Part shown: piece by piece, positions 7,666 through 12,484 of the stretch
Layout of the letters: the number at the start of each line of letters is the position of its first letter
How positions within the stretch are numbered: the first letter of the stretch is position 1
Assembly: GCA_021786815.1 (NCBI GenBank)
Contig: JAJYMR010000094.1
Span: 1 to 12,484 of the forward strand
Length of the DNA: 12,484 nt
Source of the DNA: Deltaproteobacteria bacterium
Lineage (GTDB): Bacteria; Desulfobacterota; Binatia; Binatales; Binataceae
Direction: 5' to 3'
The notes under the pieces: model-generated
What the model was told of the DNA's origin: nothing
Seen by the model: only the letters and a program-made list of their open reading frames with translations
Databases searched by the model: none
Program-made: the position numbers and the translations under genes

Positions 7666-8508
7666 TCAGAGTGGGATTACAGGCGTCGAGCCGAGCATGT
7701 CCGTCAGATAACTCAGCGTGCCGCTTGAGTCCGCGCGCTGGAAATACTCGTCGATGTTGAGCCCGGTCAGCATCGTCGCCGTCACGTTGGGAGGGCTCGC
7801 GCCGTCGAACTCCTCGACCGGGTTGAGCCCGTCGTACAGATACTGCGTCATCACGCCATTGAGAGTGTTCTGCACCCGCCGCCCGAACGCATCGTACTGG
7901 TAGGCCGCGAGGTTCGTGCCCGCCAGCGTACTCAGATGCCCGCGCGCGTCCCAGATATAGCTGTTGGTCCCGTCCGAGGTCAGGTTCCCGTTGGCGTCAT
8001 AGGTAAGCGCGGCTCCGTTGAATGCGGTCATCGCATTGTCCGCGTTGAAGGTGTTGCCGGTTGCCGCCGCGGGAAGATTCACCTGCGCAAAGCTCCCACC
8101 CTTTACCGTAACCCGTCCGTCGGCGTCGTAGGCGTAGCTCAGGTTGCCGAGCTGGGTTGTGCCAAGGCTCCAGGTCATCCCGGTCACGTGCGAGTCGCTG
8201 TCGTAACTATACGCCAGGACCATCCCGTTGGGCAGCGTGAGCTTCGTGCGCCGATCGGCGGCGTCATAGGAGAAGCTTACGGAGGTGGTTCCCTGGGTAA
8301 TCCCCGTCAGCCGGTCGGCGTTGTCCCACGCGTATTTGACGGTTGCCTGGCTGGCCGCGGCCATCGAGAGGCGCCGCCCCGCAAGGTCGTAGGTATAGGT
8401 GACCGCGCCCTGAGGCGTCTGCTCCTCGGTCAGGTCGTCAAGCCCGTCGTAGGCGCGCTGGATGGTCCCGGCGATCGAATCCACCACCTGGGTCATTCGA
8501 TAGTACAA
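7666..8508 (-). pseudogene. Rhs/YD-repeat core remnant lacking N-terminal shell and toxin tip
   Basis: A 280-codon frame built of YD repeats, for example YTYDLAGRR, FSYDAADRR, YAYDADGRV, LTYDANGN and YQYDAFGRR. It runs into the start of the Rhs-associated core (QYLYDGLNPVEE, YFQRADSSG, SYLTDMLGST). Homology to the other Rhs pieces stops exactly at LGST; five unrelated residues and a stop follow. Upstream, the YD pattern begins at the TTG codon at 8508 and an in-frame TGA lies four codons before it, so there is no credible start or shell. Intact Rhs proteins form a hollow cocoon around a C-terminal toxin, and this piece has neither end. The missing C-terminal half is found, displaced, at 9148-9703. 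Probably not expressed as a functional protein. Confidence 0.82.
7683..7696. repeat. 14-bp direct repeat, copy 1 (Rhs break point)
   Basis: GCGTCGAGCCGAGC. To its right lies the Rhs core remnant; to its left the sequence is unrelated to Rhs. An identical 14-mer is at 9690-9703. The bases encode, on the minus strand, the Leu-Gly-Ser-Thr of the core. Confidence 0.85.
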
Positions 8509-8577
8509 GCGGGGCCGTCATTCCCAGGGGGCGATCGCCAGCGCGCGACTGCCCGTCGCCGTGCAACTGAGTGAGCG

Positions 8578-9144
8578 TCAAGAACCGCGACGTTGGCCGG
8601 GCTTCCAACTTTTTAAGTCCGCTTCCCAGTCGGCCGCTGCTTTCCGGCGTTTTTTCAGCGCCGCTTCCAACGTTGCAAGTACCTCCCTGCGCACCTTCAC
8701 TTCGGCCTCTAGTTCAGCTAGATTCGCTTTCCTGCTCTTAAGTCTGGTTTCCCAAAAGCGCTTCGCTTGTTGTTCGATCATTCGATTTAGACGCGCCTCG
8801 AAGCGCGGACCATACTGGGTCGGAAGGTACCGAGGAATGTCCGGCCCAGCTTCACGGTCAAGCCAAAAGAATCGACGACCGGTTCGTTCGAGACTTACAC
8901 GCACTCCTTCAACGGCCATCAGTAGGGCTTGCAGCGCATCTACGCCGCCCGCAGTGTGATAATAACCTTGTTCATTTAGCCCCTCGATCATAAAGGGACA
9001 TTCCCAATCGCCCTCGGGATGTCGGCGGGGCCTGCCAATCGCGATGGCGACCTGTCGCAGTTCCGGGCCCATCTGTGTCAGCACCCTGCGAGCGATGACT
9101 TGACCCAAGCCCTGTTTTTTGTTGTCTTTCCGCACTGTCGTCAA
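8578..9144 (-). CDS. Putative immunity protein for the second Rhs tip (DUF6968-like)
   Basis: A 188-residue soluble-looking protein with no signal or membrane helix. Its first half (about residues 17-105) has the pattern I associate with DUF6968: IARRVLTQMGPE, a VAIAIGRPRR strand, DWECPFMIEGLN and GGVDALQALLMAVEGVR. I recall this match and have not checked it. Residues 116-178 form a strongly charged coiled coil, which is unusual for that family. The gene starts three bases after the stop of the upstream Rhs tip, where immunity genes sit, and its base composition is less GC-rich than the flanking Rhs core, as is typical of swapped cassettes. The start is ambiguous: TTG at 9144 with GGAG 9 bases upstream, or GTG at 9135 with AAGGG 9 bases upstream. 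The immunity role is inferred from position only. Confidence 0.7.
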   Translation of the reverse strand: MTTVRKDNKKQGLGQVIARRVLTQMGPELRQVAIAIGRPRRHPEGDWECPFMIEGLNEQGYYHTAGGVDALQALLMAVEGVRVSLERTGRRFFWLDREAGPDIPRYLPTQYGPRFEARLNRMIEQQAKRFWETRLKSRKANLAELEAEVKVRREVLATLEAALKKRRKAAADWEADLKSWKPGQRRGS

Positions 9145-9147
9145 CCC

Positions 9148-9924
9148 TTAAATCTCCCAGAAGTCCATGCATACGTTCCTGCGCTCTTGTGGGTTTTTTT
9201 TGGCAACCTTCCAGCATGCCTGCTTCAACTGCTTGTTTGGAAGCGCGCGACAGAACCTTTCCCATAGGAAGTCATTTTCCGCGGCATTTAGACAGTCATT
9301 AAGAGTGGGCTTCCAGTCTGCAGAACACGTCGGACCCTCCTCAGGTCCGAACGGGTCTATATCGGTGTACGGTGAAATGTCCGTACCGCCCGCAGGAGGC
9401 ACAGGCACCACGTCTTGCTTCCCGCGCGGATCCGTAAGAATAGTTGGTTGATTCTGGACATATGCATAGATGTTTATGTCGCCTCCACCAAATCCAATCG
9501 GATCCTGCGAAACGAACCTCTGGAACGTCGGGCTGTAATACCTCGCGCGGTAGTAATACAGTCCCGTGTCATCGTTCTCCCGGCCGGTGAATTGGTAGGG
9601 ATTGCCGCTGGAGCCACTGATCGTCGTATTGCCGAACGGCTCGTAGCTGTAGGTCGTGTCGAGGGCTCCGCTGGAGTCCGCCAGCGCGAGCGTCGAGCCG
9701 AGCGCGCCAGCGATACAGACCTCATCACAGGCGGCGGTACAGGAGGCGGAGCTACAACTGAGTCGCCGCTTAAAGGCTGGGTAGCTTCGTAACTGTGAGC
9801 TGTCCTGAGCAAGGGCCCTGGGCGGCGACAATGCCCCAGCTGGCCGCCGTGACCTCGACTGCCACGGCGGCTTTAACCACCGCGCTTCTACGTTGCGACC
9901 GACAGTCAATCTAGGTCCTGACAC
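9148..9924 (-). CDS. Displaced Rhs core end with short Cys-containing C-terminal tip (chimeric N terminus)
   Basis: Rhs homology starts at LGSTLALADSSG (base 9703) and continues through the signature NPYQFTGRENDDTGLYYYRA, the RYYSP and SQDPIGF stretches, and the demarcation motif PxxxxDPxG (PTILTDPRG, near 9420-9445). After it comes a tip of about 90 residues: a Pro/Gly linker, then a charged helical module with five cysteines (TCSADW, NDCLNA, RFCRAL, QACWKV, NVCMDF). I do not recognise its activity. The frame remains open upstream to a GTG at 9924, but the 74 residues encoded by 9704-9924 do not resemble Rhs and look like chance readthrough of unrelated DNA. The upstream core half is at 7683-8508, beyond the putative immunity gene. 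As it stands it cannot be a secreted full-length toxin; it may be a silent tip cassette. Confidence 0.78.
   Translation of the reverse strand: MSGPRLTVGRNVEARWLKPPWQSRSRRPAGALSPPRALAQDSSQLRSYPAFKRRLSCSSASCTAACDEVCIAGALGSTLALADSSGALDTTYSYEPFGNTTISGSSGNPYQFTGRENDDTGLYYYRARYYSPTFQRFVSQDPIGFGGGDINIYAYVQNQPTILTDPRGKQDVVPVPPAGGTDISPYTDIDPFGPEEGPTCSADWKPTLNDCLNAAENDFLWERFCRALPNKQLKQACWKVAKKNPQERRNVCMDFWEI
9690..9703. repeat. 14-bp direct repeat, copy 2 (Rhs break point)
   Basis: GCGTCGAGCCGAGC, identical to 7683-7696 and 2007 bases from it in the same orientation. To its left is Rhs core end; to its right the sequence is unrelated. Joining the left side of this copy to the right side of the other restores an uninterrupted Rhs core in frame. 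Confidence 0.85.
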
Positions 9925-9942
9925 CTGGAAGTCGCGAGCCTG
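9704..9942. other. Non-Rhs junction segment of unknown origin
   Basis: About 240 bases between the Rhs break point and the end of the membrane-protein gene. The minus strand is open but shows no family resemblance. The plus strand carries a low-complexity Gly-rich reading (near 9725-9755) ending at a stop by 9792, and an Ala/Thr-rich reading around 9830-9912. Both look like pieces of foreign or inverted coding sequence rather than genes. It also holds a degenerate partial copy (TGTCCTGAGC, 9801-9810) of the small repeat seen at 11493-11522. Confidence 0.5.
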
Positions 9943-10506
9943 TCACTGGACGTCGGCTACGACTTGGAAGCCGCACGAGCGGAGAAGCTGAGTAATCTGG
10001 TCCGTCTGTTCACCACTTAGCCCTCGCGCTACCACGGTTCGGCCCGCGCTATAACGCAAGTACAAAACCCGTGCGCCATAATTACCTGTCTGCGGATCCC
10101 AACCGGTTATGCGCGATTGCCAAGTGAAGCCGACTTCGAAGTTTTGACACTCAGACCGCGAGAACTGTCGAGACCTTGCAGCCTGACGGAACAGCCCCCG
10201 GGTAATCTTCACCTCGTTAGGGGTGATAAGAAGCGTAGAGGTGGATTTGAGATTCCACAGGAGTATGTATGCTGCTACTGCAAGGCCGATCAAGAAAGCT
10301 GTCGCATCAAGCAGGTATAGGCCAAGGTGGTCTGGGCGCGGAAAGCCGATACTGGGGCGCGCGCTGGCCACGATGACTATCAAGAGGGCAGCCATCAAAA
10401 GGGTAAGAAGCTTGTCGCAAAAAGGTCCTATTGTCACTTTAGTGGACTGGCCGCTCTCGCGCATTTGGAGCCGCCCCGGCGTGGCCACTGCCGTCGAACT
10501 ATTCAT
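9943..10506 (-). CDS. Two-helix membrane protein overlapping an Rhs tip (putative immunity protein)
   Basis: A 187-residue protein whose ATG (10506-10504) overlaps the stop of the upstream Rhs tip as ATGA, implying coupled translation. Two transmembrane helices (about residues 33-48 and 61-84) with a Pro-rich turn between them precede a cytosolic-looking domain (about 90-187) that begins LLITPNEVKITRGLF and ends in GLSGEQTDQITQLLRSCGF. This layout of a helical hairpin followed by a small beta-rich domain resembles bacterial PH-like membrane proteins, but I cannot name the family. Dedicated immunity genes for Rhs tips lie immediately downstream and often overlap, and a membrane location suits a toxin acting on or crossing the envelope. 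An upstream in-frame start at 10578 would lie well inside the tip coding region and is rejected; ATG at codon 15 is a weaker alternative. Function is inferred from position. Confidence 0.74.
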   Translation of the reverse strand: MNSSTAVATPGRLQMRESGQSTKVTIGPFCDKLLTLLMAALLIVIVASARPSIGFPRPDHLGLYLLDATAFLIGLAVAAYILLWNLKSTSTLLITPNEVKITRGLFRQAARSRQFSRSECQNFEVGFTWQSRITGWDPQTGNYGARVLYLRYSAGRTVVARGLSGEQTDQITQLLRSCGFQVVADVQ

Positions 10507-11552
10507 GGGAACACCCACGTCTTGCATGCCATACCGCTCATCTCCAACGGCGAGATGCCAGCGGACCCTCCCACGCAAACGTTCTTCGTCGCAGTTGAGT
10601 TTCCGGAAGCGTCGGTGCCGAGAGTCAATGAGCCTCCCCCCATCGGGCCGAGCGGTAGTAACGGGTTCTCTGAGCTTACCTCTGTTCCCACGTCTAGCGA
10701 GGCGCCCTGGAGGTCAGAGATTGTATTCGCGTTACCTGAGGAGTGAATACCGCCCAGGGATACTCCCAAAGGCTGAGTAATGCCGCCACCGCAAACCGTG
10801 ACCGCTACGCCATAGTTTCCTTGCGTATCGTGAACTATTTGAACGTCAAAGGTAGCGCCCGCGCCACCAACGGCTCCGCCTACGATAACTCCATTGCCGG
10901 TCGTTGCGAGCCCTAATGGATCGAAGAAATCAATCGGGTCATTCGCCGCATAACCATACAGGGTCGGCCCACCTCCCGCGACGCCGAGAGGATCTTGAGC
11001 GATGAAGCGTTGTAGCGTTGGGCTGTAGTATCTGGCGCGGTAGTAGTACAGTCCCGTGTCATCATTCTCGCGGCCGGTGAATTGATAGGGATTCGTGTCC
11101 GCGCCGTTGACCGTGACATTACCGAACGGGTCGTACGTATAGGTCGTTTCGAGGGCTCCGCTGGAATCGGCCAACGCGACCGTCGAGCCGAGCATGTCCG
11201 TAAGATAACTCAGCGCGCCGTTCGAATCGACACGCTGGAAATACTCGTCGATGTCAAGCCCCGTCAGCATCGTCGCGGTAGGATTTGGAGGGGTCGCGCC
11301 ATCCATTTCCTCGACCGGATTCAGCCCGTCATACAGATACTGCGTCATCACCCCGTTAAGCGTGTTCTGCGCGCGCCGCCCGAACGCGTCGTATTCGTAT
11401 GCCGCGACGTTGGTACCCGCTAGCGTAGCCAGATGCCCGCGCGCGTCCCAGACATAGCTGTTGGTGCCGTCGTTGGTCAGGTTGCCGTCGGCGTTCCTTC
11501 GGCTTCGCTCAGGACAGGCTCCGGTGAGCGTCGTTCCGTTGAACGCCGTCAT
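10503..11552 (-). CDS. Orphan Rhs core end with Gly-rich polymorphic-toxin tip
   Basis: A 349-residue C-terminal Rhs module. Residues 1-214 are Rhs core: YEYDAFGRRAQN, QYLYDGLNPVEE, SYLTDMLGST, NPYQFTGRENDDTGLYYYRA and RYYSP, ending in the demarcation motif PIDFFDPLG (PxxxxDPxG, near 10915-10935). Residues 215-349 are a variable tip rich in Gly, Ser and Thr with three cysteines and a predicted all-beta look. It recalls glycine-rich polymorphic-toxin ends such as type 22, but I cannot assign an activity. Residues 11-20 (GACPERSRRN) come from a 30-bp repeat insertion. Core homology begins upstream of the ATG, at about 11585, with no shell or export domain, so this is a displaced tip cassette rather than a complete Rhs. 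The ATG overlaps the upstream gene stop, and the stop overlaps the next start. Confidence 0.83.
   Translation of the reverse strand: MTAFNGTTLTGACPERSRRNADGNLTNDGTNSYVWDARGHLATLAGTNVAAYEYDAFGRRAQNTLNGVMTQYLYDGLNPVEEMDGATPPNPTATMLTGLDIDEYFQRVDSNGALSYLTDMLGSTVALADSSGALETTYTYDPFGNVTVNGADTNPYQFTGRENDDTGLYYYRARYYSPTLQRFIAQDPLGVAGGGPTLYGYAANDPIDFFDPLGLATTGNGVIVGGAVGGAGATFDVQIVHDTQGNYGVAVTVCGGGITQPLGVSLGGIHSSGNANTISDLQGASLDVGTEVSSENPLLPLGPMGGGSLTLGTDASGNSTATKNVCVGGSAGISPLEMSGMACKTWVFP
11493..11522 (-). repeat. 30-bp dispersed small repeat inserted in frame in an Rhs gene
   Basis: Read on the minus strand it contains CCTGTCCTGAGCGAAGCCG followed by AAGG. Compared with the Rhs core remnant at 7666-8508, six bases (Tyr-Asp codons) are replaced by 30, a net gain of 24 that keeps the frame and encodes GACPERSRRN. 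The motif TCCTGAGCGAAG(T/C)CGAAGG is, from general knowledge, a widespread dispersed repeat in environmental bacterial genomes. Confidence 0.75.
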
Positions 11553-12187
11553 CTCGTTGTCGACGTTGAGGGTGCTACTGGCCTCGGTTGTTTGACGTCG
11601 GGTAGTGGCGCGTGCAGCGCGTAATCAATGCTCGGATCCGTGTCAGGGCACCCCTTGCCCTGATGGAGCTGTTGGATTATTGATCCCAAGTAAGCTTGGC
11701 GGTTCGCGCGGCTTCGGCAAAGATTCCGATACTTTCCTCGCGTTTGGCGGGCGCAATCGCTGTATCTGAGCTCGCGCCGAAGATAGGGGACCATTCTTTT
11801 CCCCTTGCGCAGGACGACGCATTCATATAGCTCTCCTGCGGATTCGCCGAGGTAGTAGCTGCCCAGATTTGCTAGGATTCGCTCGCTCGCTTCGGACTGC
11901 ATGCTGTCAAATAGCACGAGCAGCGCATTAACGTCATTTGGCTGACGATTATAGACAACGTCCTTCTCCAGTTTTTCGCGCGATTCCCGTGGCAGCGCCT
12001 CATCCACGATCTTGTTGTAGAGCCAGTTAGAAACAAGCGCTCGCTCGATGACAAAGGCTTCCGATTGGTTTTCGGTGGTCGTCGGCTTGCGGCCCACGCA
12101 GTGGGCGCTGACCTTGGCTACCGCAAACGTGAGGTCGAGGCCCAGCAATAGGACTCCAAGAACAATGCTGTGTCGCTGAGCCTTCAC
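11549..12187 (-). CDS. Exported small protein, putative periplasmic immunity protein
   Basis: A 212-residue protein of no family I recognise. The N terminus (MKAQRHSIVLGVLLLGLDLTF, cleavage possible after AVA at about 24 or VSA at 28) is a signal peptide, placing it in the periplasm. The mature part is mostly charged and helical (LEKDVVYNRQPNDVNALLVLF), with five cysteines including one at the predicted new N terminus, and a basic central region. The GTG start (12187-12185) overlaps the upstream tip stop as GTGA and has AGGTG 5 bases upstream. The last eleven or so residues and the stop are read, out of frame, from DNA that is Rhs core in the next gene, so the natural C terminus has been replaced by cassette joining. 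Position after a peptidoglycan-enzyme-like tip suggests it blocks that toxin; this is inference. Confidence 0.68.
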   Translation of the reverse strand: MKAQRHSIVLGVLLLGLDLTFAVAKVSAHCVGRKPTTTENQSEAFVIERALVSNWLYNKIVDEALPRESREKLEKDVVYNRQPNDVNALLVLFDSMQSEASERILANLGSYYLGESAGELYECVVLRKGKRMVPYLRRELRYSDCARQTRGKYRNLCRSRANRQAYLGSIIQQLHQGKGCPDTDPSIDYALHAPLPDVKQPRPVAPSTSTTR

Positions 12188-12414
12188 GGATTCACCTGCA
12201 GCCAGTTATCGCCCTCCTCAAGCCCCAAATCGTGATTCAAAACGTCTCCGGTGTTGAGGTGCGTCATTATGCATCCCTGGTTTCTGCCCCACAGGTGGAG
12301 CTGAAATCCCCCTCTGCCGTTGGGAAGCGGGCCGATTGGGAACAAACGCCGGCGCATTTTTCCATGTGTCCCGATATCCGGACCGATCCTGTAGTTGTGA
12401 GGTGTGGCCTGCAC
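12184..12414 (-). CDS. Tlde1/DUF2778-like toxin-tip fragment (probably 5'-disrupted)
   Basis: A 76-codon frame whose spacing of motifs matches the core of the Tlde1/DUF2778 peptidoglycan-acting effectors: NYRIGP (compare Y-x-IGP), then a LFPIGPLP stretch, GRGGFQLH (compare GRxGFxIH, the catalytic His) and QGCIM (compare GCIxM, the catalytic Cys). In known relatives the His and Cys are those of an L,D-transpeptidase fold that cuts or exchanges the peptidoglycan stem. The usual His-to-Cys spacing is longer than here (HLWGRNQGC), which is a caution. An in-frame TAA at 12423-12421 blocks extension upstream, while another minus-strand frame stays open from the window edge into this region, so a frameshift or nonsense mutation is likely. 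The GTG at 12414 is only the first available start. The stop overlaps the downstream signal-peptide gene as GTGA. Confidence 0.5.
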   Translation of the reverse strand: MQATPHNYRIGPDIGTHGKMRRRLFPIGPLPNGRGGFQLHLWGRNQGCIMTHLNTGDVLNHDLGLEEGDNWLQVNP

Positions 12415-12484
12415 CCCAACTTACCCGCATTCATAAGTAGAGTCGGTTGATGTTTTGCCCCTGGTGGGGCGGTGGAGCAAGGGG

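Noticed and set aside
7668..7688. Resemblance of TGGGATTACAGGCGT to the consensus of a primate Alu element
   Set aside because: Only about 15 bases match, the flanks are bacterial Rhs sequence, and nothing else nearby resembles human DNA. Chance is more likely than contamination or chimerism, though a read check would settle it.
7936..8574. Plus-strand frame across the Rhs core remnant, with Val/Gly/Arg periodicity
   Set aside because: It is the complement of YD repeats, and the periodicity comes from them.
10117..10780. Plus-strand open frames opposite the membrane protein and the Gly-rich tip
   Set aside because: No recognisable motif or ribosome-binding site. The minus strand has overlapping start and stop codons, transmembrane helices and Rhs motifs that explain the region.
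1..12484. CRISPR arrays, tRNA or rRNA genes, transposases, integrases
   Set aside because: I looked for regular short repeats with spacers, cloverleaf-like segments and recombinase motifs and saw none. The rearrangements in the Rhs island have no transposase gene in this window.

Overview
The window is GC-rich, densely coded bacterial DNA. The organism is Gram-negative: the bifunctional penicillin-binding protein is of the PBP1b type with a UB2H-like region, and several products carry Sec or Tat export signals. Gene content and base composition suggest an uncultured environmental lineage of the Desulfobacterota/Binatota kind. That placement is inference; there is no rRNA or other marker gene here.

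Positions 1-6382 are housekeeping-like and on the plus strand. They hold the 3' part of a phosphomannomutase/phosphoglucomutase gene, a mannose-1-phosphate guanylyltransferase gene overlapping it by four bases (together the last two steps to GDP-mannose), an adenosine-specific-kinase family gene, a PBP1b-type class A penicillin-binding protein, and a secreted seven-bladed kelch-type propeller. A long inverted repeat at 6392-6431 separates the propeller gene from a converging minus-strand gene for a Tat-exported sulfite-oxidase-type molybdopterin enzyme (6462-7469).

Positions 7666-12484 are an accessory island, all read on the minus strand: a scrambled Rhs (YD-repeat) polymorphic-toxin locus. 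In transcription order it contains (1) a short tip fragment resembling the Tlde1/DUF2778 L,D-transpeptidase-like toxins; (2) a GTGA-overlapping gene with a signal peptide; (3) an Rhs core end with a Gly-rich tip; (4) an ATGA-overlapping two-helix membrane protein; (5) a second Rhs core end with a Cys-containing tip; (6) a cytosolic-looking protein three bases downstream; (7) a YD-repeat core that stops before its tip. This fits an array of displaced tip plus immunity cassettes. No full-length Rhs shell with an export domain is visible in the window.

The strongest structural observation is that pieces (5) and (7) are complementary halves of one Rhs gene. They break at the same Leu-Gly-Ser-Thr codons and share a 14-bp direct repeat (7683-7696 and 9690-9703), but lie in the wrong order, as though a roughly 2-kb core-tip-immunity unit had been circularly permuted. 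One Rhs piece also carries a 30-bp dispersed-repeat insertion that stays in frame.
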